Below are positions 42,054 through 50,743 of a stretch of 64,000 nt of DNA, one piece after another; position 1 is the first letter of the stretch, and the number at the start of each line of letters is the position of its first letter. A program made the translations under genes and the position numbers. The notes under the pieces were generated by a model that did no database searches, was not told the origin of the DNA, and saw nothing but the letters and a program-made list of their open reading frames with translations. The DNA comes from Dorea sp. AF36-15AT (GTDB taxonomy: Bacteria; Bacillota; Clostridia; Lachnospirales; Lachnospiraceae), in contig NZ_QUDV01000001.1 of assembly GCF_003477705.1 (NCBI RefSeq), positions 372,001-436,000 on the forward strand, in the 5' to 3' direction.

Positions 42054-43259
42054 ATGCGTAAAATTCTGATTTATCCACTAACTATATTATTACTATTGTC
42101 AGGAGTAATGTTGCAGCTGGCAAACGTATTTACGTTACAGGCAGAAGGACAGCAGACATCCGGACCGGAGATTACTTCTCCCTCTGCGATATTGATGGAA
42201 GCTGCTGGTGGTAATGTGATCTGGGAGAAAGATGCGGATACCAAACGTGCTCCTGCAAGTGTGACGAAAGTTATGACGTTACTGTTGATCTTTGATGCAC
42301 TGGAGGAAGGAAAGATTGCATTAGAGGATGACGTGCAGACGTCGGAGTATGCGGCGTCCATGGGTGGATCACAGGTGTTTTTGGAGCCGGGTGAGACACA
42401 GACGGTAGATACGTTGATTAAATGCATTGCCGTGGCAAGTGCGAATGACGCTTGTGTTGCTATGGCTGAGTATATCAGTGGCAGTGAGGAAGCATTTGTG
42501 GAGCAGATGAATCAGCGGGCCGAGGGACTTGGTATGGTGAATACGCATTTTGTAAATTGTAATGGTCTGGACACAGATGGACATGAGACGACAGCCAGAG
42601 ACATTGCACTGATGTCAAGAGAACTGATCATTCATTATCCGAAGATTCATGAGTATTCCATGATATGGATGGATACAATCACACATGTGACCAGAAAAGG
42701 GACATCAGAATTTGGGCTTACAAATACCAATAAGCTGATCAGACAGTATGCTTATGCAACCGGACTTAAGACAGGATCTACAAGCAATGCGGGATTCTGC
42801 GTGTCGGCTACGGCTGAAAAGGATGGTGTGGAATTGATTGCAGTGATCATGGGGGCGGACAATTCCAAAGACCGCTTTCAGGATGCTGTAAAGCTTCTGG
42901 ATTATGGATTTGGGAAATGTACTTTTTACGTGGATGATGCGGTAAAAAATGTGGCGGAAGTTCCAGTGACAGGGGGTATACAGGAAGAAGTGTCCGCACA
43001 TATGGCTGGGGAGTTTCATTACGTGGATACCACAGGAGCAGATCTGAGTCAGATACGCCGGAAGGTGGAAGTCAGGAAAGGACTTCGGGCGCCGGTGGGA
43101 AAAGGTGATCCGGCAGGAGAGATGGTCTACTATCTGAACGGCAAGGAGATTGGCAGGCAGAAGCTTGTAGCGTCAGAAAATGTGGGACGTATGCGGTATA
43201 CCGATGCACTGGAACGGACCATGGATCGGTTTTTCCTTGAAAATGCAAAACATCAATGA
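42054..43259 (+). CDS. D-alanyl-D-alanine carboxypeptidase (DacF/PBP5-like)
   Basis: Secreted penicillin-binding protein that trims terminal D-Ala from peptidoglycan stems. Signal sequence (IYPLTILLLLSGVMLQLA), then the S11 peptidase motifs SVTK (nucleophile), SAN (in ASANDACVAMAEY) and KTG (in GLKTGSTSNAG), and a C-terminal beta domain (from about residue 290). It ends without a clear amphipathic anchor helix. 401 residues from ATG 42054; AGGGTG is ten bases upstream. Confidence 0.9.
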   Translation: MRKILIYPLTILLLLSGVMLQLANVFTLQAEGQQTSGPEITSPSAILMEAAGGNVIWEKDADTKRAPASVTKVMTLLLIFDALEEGKIALEDDVQTSEYAASMGGSQVFLEPGETQTVDTLIKCIAVASANDACVAMAEYISGSEEAFVEQMNQRAEGLGMVNTHFVNCNGLDTDGHETTARDIALMSRELIIHYPKIHEYSMIWMDTITHVTRKGTSEFGLTNTNKLIRQYAYATGLKTGSTSNAGFCVSATAEKDGVELIAVIMGADNSKDRFQDAVKLLDYGFGKCTFYVDDAVKNVAEVPVTGGIQEEVSAHMAGEFHYVDTTGADLSQIRRKVEVRKGLRAPVGKGDPAGEMVYYLNGKEIGRQKLVASENVGRMRYTDALERTMDRFFLENAKHQ

Positions 43260-43301
43260 TAAGCTGAAAGTATCTGTAATAAACATATCGGAGGAATATC
43301 A

Positions 43302-44252
43302 GTGAAAAAGTTGAAGAGGAAATCTTTGAAAATACGAAAGAATATCAAAGAGGCTGCTCTTGCTGCAATTACAGCGGGCAGTCTTTCTGTTGTTATGGAA
43401 CTTCGCCGGGAGTTGAGTGAATTTTTAATAAGGAGATATCGGATCTGTGTGCCTGACCCAAGAGGGATAGGGCAGGATAGCCAGACGACAGTGAAACTTG
43501 TCTTTTTATCAGACCTTCATGGCAAACGCTATGGAACAGGTAATCAGGAGCTGATTCGCGCAGTGAAGCATGAGAAGCCTGATTATATCCTGGTCGGCGG
43601 TGATCTGGTGACTAGGTCGAACCCAAAGACAGATGCGATAGCACTGGAACTCATCAGGCAATTGGTAAAGATCTGCCCAGTCTATCTCGCTAATGGCAAC
43701 CATGAACAGAAGATGCGCATTTGCACAGAAGAATACGGAGACCGGTATGAGAAATATATGGCTGCAGTGCAGGAAGCAGGTGTCCATGTGCTGGAAAGTG
43801 CATCCGAAGAAGTGTCTATGAAGGGCGTGCCGGTGCAGATAAGCGGACTGGAGCTCCCAGTCAAATGTTACGCCCGATTCTTTGCACAGAAATTGCAGAT
43901 TCAGGATGTGAGAGATGCAATCGGAGAACCGAAAGAAGGATGCTATCAGATCCTGCTTGCACACACACCGGTATTTATGCCGGTATATCAGAAGTGGGGG
44001 GCGGATATGACATTATCCGGGCATCTGCATGGAGGGATAATCGGACTTCCCGGAATCGGAGGACTGATTACACCGCAGGCAGTACTATTTCCTAAATATG
44101 CGGGCGGTATTTACAGAGAAGGAAAGCATGTTGGTATTGTCAGCCGTGGACTTGGAACCCATACGGTGAATCTCAGATTCTGTAATCCGGCAGAACTGGT
44201 GTCTGTATCATTAGAATTCCACTCTTGTGAAAATGTGGATAATCCAGTATAA
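43302..44252 (+). CDS. Calcineurin-like metallophosphoesterase (YkuE/YaeI type)
   Basis: 316 residues with an N-terminal basic/hydrophobic region and a full set of metal-binding motifs: FLSDLHG, GGDLV, NGNHE, LAHTP and SGHLHGG. This subgroup includes membrane-associated phosphodiesterases acting on lipids such as UDP-diacylglucosamine, but the substrate cannot be read from the sequence. GTG start with GGAGGA seven bases before. Follows the carboxypeptidase by about 40 bases and may be co-transcribed with it. Confidence 0.88.
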   Translation: MKKLKRKSLKIRKNIKEAALAAITAGSLSVVMELRRELSEFLIRRYRICVPDPRGIGQDSQTTVKLVFLSDLHGKRYGTGNQELIRAVKHEKPDYILVGGDLVTRSNPKTDAIALELIRQLVKICPVYLANGNHEQKMRICTEEYGDRYEKYMAAVQEAGVHVLESASEEVSMKGVPVQISGLELPVKCYARFFAQKLQIQDVRDAIGEPKEGCYQILLAHTPVFMPVYQKWGADMTLSGHLHGGIIGLPGIGGLITPQAVLFPKYAGGIYREGKHVGIVSRGLGTHTVNLRFCNPAELVSVSLEFHSCENVDNPV

Positions 44253-44287
44253 TAGTAGAGTTAATGACTATGAAGAGAGGATAAGCT

Positions 44288-45031
44288 ATGGGAATACCGG
44301 TAAAGCTTCAGGTGTTTGAGGGACCGCTGGATCTGCTCTTGCATCTGATTGATAAAAATAAAATAGATATCTACGATATTCCTATTGTGGAGATCACCAG
44401 CCAGTATATGGATTATATCCGGGCAATGGAAGAGGAAGATCTGAACATTATGAGTGAATTTCTCCTGATGGCGGCTACACTGTTGGATATTAAGTGCCGG
44501 ATGCTTCTTCCGAAAGAAGTGAATGAAGATGGCGAGGAAGAAGACCCAAGACAGGAACTGGTGGAACAGCTGCTTCAATATAAGATGTACAAGTATATGT
44601 CTTATGAACTGAAGGACCGTCAGCTTGATGGGGAACGCTATCTGTACCGCGGACCAGACATTCCGGATGAAGTGGCAGATTACGTGGAGCCAGTGAACCT
44701 GGACGAGCTTCTTGGCGATCTGACACTTGGCAAGCTTCATAGTATTTTTAAAGAAGTAATGAAACGGCAGACAGATAAGATCGATCCTGTGCGAAGTAAG
44801 TTTGGTAAGATCGAGAAGGAAGAGATAACGGTCGAGGTGAAGATGACCGAAGTAGAGGCATATGCGCTGATGCATGAGAGATTCAGCTTCCGGGATCTTC
44901 TGACCAGCCAGAGCTCCAAGACACAGATCGTGGTGACATTTCTGGTAATCCTGGAAATGATGAAAGCAGGTAAGATTTCAATCGAACAGGAACAGCCGTT
45001 TGACGATATTGTTATTACATCGCAGATGTAA
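44288..45031 (+). CDS. scpA: Segregation and condensation protein A
   Basis: Kleisin subunit of the SMC-ScpAB condensin that compacts and segregates chromosomes. N-terminal VFEGPLDLLLHLIDKNKIDIYDIP is diagnostic, followed by a variable acidic linker (EDGEEEDPRQ) and the C-terminal winged-helix region (TFLVILEMMKAGKISIEQEQPFDDI). 247 residues. scpB follows after 16 bases. Confidence 0.96.
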   Translation: MGIPVKLQVFEGPLDLLLHLIDKNKIDIYDIPIVEITSQYMDYIRAMEEEDLNIMSEFLLMAATLLDIKCRMLLPKEVNEDGEEEDPRQELVEQLLQYKMYKYMSYELKDRQLDGERYLYRGPDIPDEVADYVEPVNLDELLGDLTLGKLHSIFKEVMKRQTDKIDPVRSKFGKIEKEEITVEVKMTEVEAYALMHERFSFRDLLTSQSSKTQIVVTFLVILEMMKAGKISIEQEQPFDDIVITSQM

Positions 45032-45047
45032 TACAGGAGGATATATA

Positions 45048-45620
45048 GTGGAAATCAACAGATTAGAAGGAATTATTGAGTCCATTTTATTTACCATGGG
45101 TGATTCAGTGGAACTGTCTAAGATTGCACTGGCGATAGGACATGATGAGGACACCACAAGAAGGATCATCCATTGTATGATGGATAAGATCAATGGCGCA
45201 GAAGAGCGTGGCGTGAAGATTATCGAACTGGAAGACTCCTTTCAAATGTGTACCAAGGCAGAAAGTTATGAATATCTGATACGCATTGCAAAACAGCCTC
45301 GCAAATACACGCTGACAGACGTACAGCTAGAGACACTTTCGATTATTGCATACAAACAACCGGTAACAAAGCTTGAGATTGAGAAGATCCGTGGTGTGAA
45401 GTCTGACCATGCAGTGAACCGCCTTGTGGAGTATAATCTGGTCTGTGAGGTTGGCAGGATGAATGTGCCGGGAAAGCCAATTCTGTTTGGTACGACAGAA
45501 GAATTCCTGCGCAGATTTGGCATCCAGTCGCTGGATGATCTGCCGAGCATGAACCCAGAGCAGATTGAGAACTTCAAAACAGAAGCGGAGGAAGAAGCAC
45601 AGTTAAAGCTGGATATTTAA
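45048..45620 (+). CDS. scpB: Segregation and condensation protein B
   Basis: Dimeric winged-helix partner of ScpA: LEGIIESILFTMGD at the N-terminus, TDVQLETLSIIAYKQPVTKLEIEKIRGV in the middle and FGTTEEFLRRFGI near the end. 190 residues. GTG 45048 follows AGGAGGA by five bases; the frame extends upstream into scpA to 45000 without a site. Confidence 0.95.
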   Translation: MEINRLEGIIESILFTMGDSVELSKIALAIGHDEDTTRRIIHCMMDKINGAEERGVKIIELEDSFQMCTKAESYEYLIRIAKQPRKYTLTDVQLETLSIIAYKQPVTKLEIEKIRGVKSDHAVNRLVEYNLVCEVGRMNVPGKPILFGTTEEFLRRFGIQSLDDLPSMNPEQIENFKTEAEEEAQLKLDI

Positions 45621-45697
45621 ATCAGTCAGGTATTTCATGGAATGGATAGCGCAGTGGATACATACATATAGATTGAGAATCGGCTGCGGAGGAACAT

Positions 45698-46996
45698 ATG
45701 AAGCGTATCTGGAAGAACAGATATAAGAGATATATCGCAGTGATGGTAATGTTCATAAACAGTGTTGTATTTTTTATAGCTGGAACTGTAACGCATGGAG
45801 CAGAATCAGTGAAAGCGGAGCAGACTGCGGAATTGTCAGAACCTGAGGAAGCGGAACAAAACGTGCTTGCAGGACTTCATGCGAGATATGCGGTATTGCT
45901 GGATGGTGACAGTGGAAGAGTACTGCTTGAAAAGGATGGAGATGTAAAACGCCCCATGGCAAGCACTACGAAGATCATGACCTGCATTCTGGCTTTGGAA
46001 CATATGAAGAGTGAACAGGAAATAGTGACAGCGTCAGCCGAAGCTGCATCGCAGCCAAAGGTCAGGCTGGGAGTCCGGGAAGGACAGCAGTTTTATCTGC
46101 GAGACCTTCTCTATTCTCTGATGCTGGAATCACACAATGACAGTGCAGTTATGATAGCGGAGCATATCGGAGGAAGTGTCCGGGGCTTCGCTTCTCTTAT
46201 GAATAAAAAAGCGGCAGAGATTGGTTGTGAAGATACTTATTATATTACGCCTAACGGACTGGATGCATCGGATGAACAGGGAACACACTCGACTACGGCA
46301 AGAGAATTGGCGCTTGTGATGAGGTATTGTCTGATGGAGTCGCCGAAGAGTCAGGAGTTTCGGGAGATTACCGGCGCAGCAACGCAACAGTTCCGGGATG
46401 TGGAGGGCAGACAGTCATTTTCCTGCACCAATCATAATGCATTTCTGACTATGATGAATGGGGCGGTGTCGGGGAAAACCGGATTTACCGCAGATGCCGG
46501 ATACTGCTATGTGGGTGCACTTCAACGGGACAGCAGAACATTTATTGTTGCACTTCTGGCATGTGGCTGGCCGAATCACAAGACGTATAAATGGCAGGAC
46601 ACCAGAGCGCTAATGGAGTATGGTCTGAAGTATTATAAGAAACAGAGATATGATGGCAATGTGGGTCTGCCACAGCTAAGTGTGGCAGACGGTATTCCGG
46701 AAAATGGTGCACTGAGCGGTGTGTCTACGGTGAAGCTTCAGATCAGAGACAGAGAGAAAACAGATATTCTTCTTCGAGAGGATGAAGAACCGGCATACCG
46801 CACTCTGTTGGCAGATACATTAAAAGCAGCAGTAAAGGCGGGAACAGATGCCGGGACAGTGCAGCTTGTACTGGATAATCAGGTTCTGGCAGAATGGAAA
46901 GTGGAGACAGCAGAGAGTATTGCAAAACGCGATTACATATGGTGTTTGTGCCAATTGATGATGCAATTTACACATATGAATAAAATAAATCAATAA
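45698..46996 (+). CDS. D-alanyl-D-alanine carboxypeptidase (DacB/PBP5-like), second copy
   Basis: Another S11 penicillin-binding protein (432 residues), commonly found after scpAB in clostridia. Signal segment AVMVMFINSVVFFIAGTV, motifs STTK (in MASTTKIMTCILALE), SHN (ESHNDSAVMIAEH) and KTG (SGKTGFTADAGYC), then a C-terminal beta domain. It shares the same fold and motifs as the gene at 42 kb but the two are clearly different sequences. Could act in vegetative wall or spore cortex; not decidable here. A weak GGAGG lies upstream of ATG. Confidence 0.9.
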   Translation: MKRIWKNRYKRYIAVMVMFINSVVFFIAGTVTHGAESVKAEQTAELSEPEEAEQNVLAGLHARYAVLLDGDSGRVLLEKDGDVKRPMASTTKIMTCILALEHMKSEQEIVTASAEAASQPKVRLGVREGQQFYLRDLLYSLMLESHNDSAVMIAEHIGGSVRGFASLMNKKAAEIGCEDTYYITPNGLDASDEQGTHSTTARELALVMRYCLMESPKSQEFREITGAATQQFRDVEGRQSFSCTNHNAFLTMMNGAVSGKTGFTADAGYCYVGALQRDSRTFIVALLACGWPNHKTYKWQDTRALMEYGLKYYKKQRYDGNVGLPQLSVADGIPENGALSGVSTVKLQIRDREKTDILLREDEEPAYRTLLADTLKAAVKAGTDAGTVQLVLDNQVLAEWKVETAESIAKRDYIWCLCQLMMQFTHMNKINQ

Positions 46997-47060
46997 AAGT
47001 GATTAAAAACGTCACTATTATTTTCGGTAAACCTGTGATAGACTAAGTGACAGTTAAAAA
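46997..47060 (+). promoter_or_regulatory. Possible operator repeats upstream of leuA
   Basis: AAGTGA followed by TTAAAAA occurs twice in direct orientation (46997-47009 and 47045-47060, 48 bases apart, the second with three extra bases), and TCACT between them is an inverted half. AraC-type proteins usually bind direct repeats, so these are candidates for binding by the LeuA-AraC protein itself. The matches are short and A/T rich. Confidence 0.25.
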
Positions 47061-47161
47061 AGGACAAAGAAATTGATGATTATTTATCTGGGTCCTGTGA
47101 AATACAATATGATTTTCTAAGCGATCAGATTGCTTTGGATTACATAGAAGGGAAGGATATT

Positions 47162-49150
47162 ATGAAGAACAGCAGTAAATATGAGAGACAGTATTTTATG
47201 CCGTCAGAGGTCACCTATGACTGGGTAAAGAAGGAGTATATTCAGGCACCGCCAGTATGGTGCAGTGTAGACTTGCGTGATGGTAATCAGTCACTGATCG
47301 AGCCTATGAATCTGGATGAGAAGCTGGAGTTCTTTCAGTTGTTAGTAGATGTTGGATTCAAGGAGATTGAGGTTGGATTCCCGGCTGCTTCTGATACAGA
47401 ATATCAGTTTATGCGTACATTGATCGAGAAGGATATGATTCCGGACGATGTAACCGTTCAGGTGCTGACACAGGCCAGAGAGCATATCATTAAGAAGACA
47501 TTTGAAGCTGTAAAGGGCGCTCCGCATGCAGTTGTTCATCTGTACAACTCAACATCTGTTGCGCAGAGAGAACAGGTGTTTAAGAAAGATAAAGAGCAGA
47601 TCCTGAAGATTGCGGTAGATGGTGCGAAGCTGTTGAAGACGCTGGCAGATGAGACAGAAGGCAACTTTACATTTGAATACAGTCCGGAGAGTTTTTCAGG
47701 AACTGAGGTAGAATACGCAGTAGAGGTATGTAATGCAGTATTAAATGTGTGGGAGCCAACAGCTGACAATAAGGCAATCATCAATATCCCTACAACGGTT
47801 GAAAATGCAATGCCGCATGTATTTGCCACACAGCTTGAATATGTACATAAGCATCTGGCACACAGAGACAATGTAGTGTTAAGCCTTCACCCGCATAATG
47901 ACCGTGGATGTGGTGTGGCTACAGCAGAGCTTGGTATGCTGGCAGGCGCAGATCGTATCGAAGGTACATTGTTCGGTAACGGTGAGCGTACTGGTAACGT
48001 AGATATTATTACACTTGCTATGAACATGTTCTCTCATGGCGTAGATCCGAAGCTTGATTTCTCTGACATGAAGAAGATCCGTGAGACATACGAGCGCCTT
48101 ACAAGAATGCATGTATATGAAAGACAGCCATATTCAGGAGATCTGGTATTTACTGCATTCTCCGGTTCTCATCAGGATGCGATCGCCAAAGGTATGGCAT
48201 GGAGAGACGCAGGTAAGAGCGAGAAATGGACCGTTCCGTATCTGCCGATCGATCCGCAGGATGTGGGAAGACAGTATGATTCGGATGTTATCCGTATCAA
48301 CAGCCAGTCTGGTAAGGGTGGCGTGAACTACATCCTGAAACAGAGCTATGGTATCAACCTTCCAGAGAAGATGCGTGAGGAAGTAGGATACCTTGTAAAG
48401 GGTGTATCTGACAGAGCACACAAAGAGCTGACACCGGAATGGGTATATCAGATCTTTAACGATAACTATGTCAATGCAAAGAGCGTATTTGCTATTGATG
48501 AGTGCCATTTCAAACAGACTGACGGTATTATCGCAGACGCAACGATCCAGCATGGCAGTGACACAAGAATTGTGACAGCTTCCGGTAACGGACGTCTGGA
48601 TGCAGTAAGTAATGCGATCAAGCAGTATTTCAATATCAGCTATGAGCTGAGATATTACGAGGAGCATTCATTGACACGCGGTTCTTCCTCTAAGGCAGTT
48701 GCATACGTAGGTATCGTATGCCAGGGTAAGACCTACTGGGGTGTTGGTATTGATGCTGATATCATCAAAGCTTCTATCGAGGCATTGATCGTAGCGGTTA
48801 ATAAACTGGATCAGATTAATACAGCAGATACAGTCAATGATCCGCGTATGATTGAAATCATGAATTATATTCAGGCTAATTACATTGATGTGACACTGGA
48901 TGACCTGGCAGAGAAGTTCTACCTTTCTAAGCCGTATCTGTCCAAGTACATCAAGGAGAAATCCGGAGTAACATTTGGGGAACTGGTTAAAAAAGTACGT
49001 ATGAAAAAAGCACGTGCAATGCTGAAGAGCAGCAGTATGACTGTTGAAAATATTGCATTGACCGTAGGATACCAGAACGTGGAACACTTCAACCGTCTGT
49101 TTAAGAAAGCATACAATATGACGCCGGTTCAGTTCCGTAATCAGAAATAA
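47162..49150 (+). CDS. leuA: 2-isopropylmalate synthase fused to a C-terminal AraC-type DNA-binding domain
   Basis: Residues 1-430 are the aldolase-type catalytic part of LeuA, which joins acetyl-CoA and 2-oxoisovalerate: LRDGNQSL (metal aspartate), EVGFPAAS, LHPHNDRGCG and GNGERTGNVDI are intact. Residues about 440-555 are the LeuA dimer/leucine-feedback domain (ADATIQHGSDTRIVTASGNG, YWGVGIDADI). Residues about 560-662 are an AraC/XylS double helix-turn-helix: LDDLAEKFYLSKPYLSKYIK, then VENIALTVGYQNVEHFNRLF and NMTPVQFR. The frame is continuous with the same codon style, so the fusion is real. ATG 47162 follows GAAGGGAAGGA; an upstream TTG has none. No other leu gene is adjacent. Confidence 0.93.
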   Translation: MKNSSKYERQYFMPSEVTYDWVKKEYIQAPPVWCSVDLRDGNQSLIEPMNLDEKLEFFQLLVDVGFKEIEVGFPAASDTEYQFMRTLIEKDMIPDDVTVQVLTQAREHIIKKTFEAVKGAPHAVVHLYNSTSVAQREQVFKKDKEQILKIAVDGAKLLKTLADETEGNFTFEYSPESFSGTEVEYAVEVCNAVLNVWEPTADNKAIINIPTTVENAMPHVFATQLEYVHKHLAHRDNVVLSLHPHNDRGCGVATAELGMLAGADRIEGTLFGNGERTGNVDIITLAMNMFSHGVDPKLDFSDMKKIRETYERLTRMHVYERQPYSGDLVFTAFSGSHQDAIAKGMAWRDAGKSEKWTVPYLPIDPQDVGRQYDSDVIRINSQSGKGGVNYILKQSYGINLPEKMREEVGYLVKGVSDRAHKELTPEWVYQIFNDNYVNAKSVFAIDECHFKQTDGIIADATIQHGSDTRIVTASGNGRLDAVSNAIKQYFNISYELRYYEEHSLTRGSSSKAVAYVGIVCQGKTYWGVGIDADIIKASIEALIVAVNKLDQINTADTVNDPRMIEIMNYIQANYIDVTLDDLAEKFYLSKPYLSKYIKEKSGVTFGELVKKVRMKKARAMLKSSSMTVENIALTVGYQNVEHFNRLFKKAYNMTPVQFRNQK

Positions 49151-49157
49151 TATAAAA

Positions 49158-49203
49158 GAAGGGGTGTTATCTGTAAAAAAAGCAGATAATACCTCTTTTT
49201 TTT
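49158..49203 (+). terminator. Intrinsic terminator after leuA
   Basis: GGTGTTATCTG pairs with CAGATAATACC (one G-T), extended by A-rich and T-rich flanks and ending in TTTTTTTT. Confidence 0.9.
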
Positions 49204-49212
49204 ATCCAAAGA

Positions 49213-49241
49213 TTGAAATTAGGAAAAATAACGGATATAAT
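49213..49241 (+). promoter_or_regulatory. Sigma-A promoter for the decarboxylase cluster
   Basis: TTGAAA and perfect TATAAT with a 17-base spacer, about 50 bases upstream of the first carboxyltransferase gene. Confidence 0.8.
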
Positions 49242-49289
49242 GTAGGATGTTAAAGTATTAAAATAAGGAAATGAATGGAGGGCTGTTTT

Positions 49290-50729
49290 ATGAATAGTGT
49301 TACAGCAGATAGCACAGCCGTAATGAGAATAGCTGCGTTGCTGGATGAAGGCAGTTTTGTGGAGATTGGTGGAGCAATCACGGCAAGATCTACAGATTTT
49401 AATCTGCAGAATGCCCCGACACCGGGAGATGGTGTCCTTACAGGATATGGTCTGATTGATGGTAATCTGGTTTATGTGTACTGTCAGAATCCGGAAGTGC
49501 TGCATGGAACGATCGGTGAGATGCATGCAAAAAAGATAGCCAATGTATATGATATGGCAATGAAAATGGGAGCACCGGTGATTGGATTGATCGATTGTGC
49601 AGGTATGCGTCTGCAGGAGGCTACGGATGCATTGTATGGATTTGGTAATCTTTACCTGAAACAGACTATGGCATCAGGAGTGATTCCACAGATTACAGCT
49701 GTGTTTGGTGCATGTGGTGGCGGACTTTCTGTAGCAGCAGGTTTGTCTGATTTTACATTTATGGAAGCAGAGAAGGCAAAATTGTTTGTGAATTCTCCAA
49801 ATGCGATTCCTGGAAATTGTGAAAGCAAGTGTGACACAGCTTCAGCAGAGTACCAGAGCAGTCAGTCTGGGTTAGTCGATGGAACCGGAAGTGAAGCAGA
49901 GATTCTTGGAAAGATCCGAGAACTGATCTGTATGCTCCCGGCTAATAATGAAGACGAATCACCTTATGCAGAATGTGCAGATGATCCGAACCGCATTTGT
50001 GCTGATCTTGCAGGAACTGTTGCAGATACGGGACTTCTTCTTGCGAAGATTGCAGATCAGCAGTATTTTCTAGAATTAAAAGAAGATTATGCGAAAGATA
50101 TGGTGACAGGTTTCCTTCATTTGAATGGTCAGACGGTGGGAGCGGTTGCAAACCGTTCTGTTATCTATGACATAGAAGGTAATGCAGAGAATGTATCAGA
50201 TGGAGGACTCAGTGTAGAAGGAGCAGAGAAAGCAGCAAGATTTGTGGAATTCTGTGACGCATTTCATATCCCGGTGCTGACAGTGACCAATATAAATGGC
50301 TTCAAAGCATCGGAAGAAAGTGAACGGAGACTTGCAAAAGCTTCTGCAAGACTGGTATATACATTTGCCAATGCAACTGTACCGAAGGTCAATGTGATTG
50401 CCGGAAAAGCATATGGAAGTGCAGGGGTTGTGATGAACAGTAAGTCGGTCGGCGCAGATATGGTATATGCATGGCCAGAGGCTGAGATTGGTATGATGGA
50501 TGCGGAGCTTGCAGCAAAGATCATGTATGCAGATGAGACAGCACAGGTGCAGAGAAAAAAGGCAGAAGAATACAGGGAGCTTCAGTCAAGTCCTGTATCA
50601 GCAGCCAGAAGAGGCTATGTGGATACCTTGATCCAGCCGGAGAATACAAGAAAATATGTGATCGGAGCGTTTGAAATGCTTGCTACCAAGCGGGAAGAGC
50701 GTCCGTTTAAGAAGCATGGAACAGTATAG
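49290..50729 (+). CDS. Acyl-CoA-type biotin carboxyltransferase subunit (MmdA/transcarboxylase 12S-like), divergent
   Basis: 479 residues with the two crotonase-like halves of biotin-dependent carboxyltransferases: N-half ALLDEGSFVEIGG and FGACGGGLSVAAGLSDF, C-half IPVLTVTNINGFKAS and GKAYGSAGVVMNSKS. Relatives carry CO2 between biotin and methylmalonyl-, glutaconyl- or acetyl-CoA. It is divergent: the usual SGGARMQE is CAGMRLQEATDAL and the usual VMGPEGA is MMDAELAA, so the acyl-CoA substrate cannot be assigned. First gene of a cluster with gamma, biotin carrier, beta and OadA-like subunits. ATG 49290 follows TGGAGGGC. Confidence 0.82.
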   Translation: MNSVTADSTAVMRIAALLDEGSFVEIGGAITARSTDFNLQNAPTPGDGVLTGYGLIDGNLVYVYCQNPEVLHGTIGEMHAKKIANVYDMAMKMGAPVIGLIDCAGMRLQEATDALYGFGNLYLKQTMASGVIPQITAVFGACGGGLSVAAGLSDFTFMEAEKAKLFVNSPNAIPGNCESKCDTASAEYQSSQSGLVDGTGSEAEILGKIRELICMLPANNEDESPYAECADDPNRICADLAGTVADTGLLLAKIADQQYFLELKEDYAKDMVTGFLHLNGQTVGAVANRSVIYDIEGNAENVSDGGLSVEGAEKAARFVEFCDAFHIPVLTVTNINGFKASEESERRLAKASARLVYTFANATVPKVNVIAGKAYGSAGVVMNSKSVGADMVYAWPEAEIGMMDAELAAKIMYADETAQVQRKKAEEYRELQSSPVSAARRGYVDTLIQPENTRKYVIGAFEMLATKREERPFKKHGTV

Positions 50730-50743
50730 AGAGGTGAAGCAGA

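Noticed and set aside
47135..47161. TTG 47135 as the leuA start
   Set aside because: No ribosome site before it; GAAGGGAAGGA sits at the right distance from ATG 47162.
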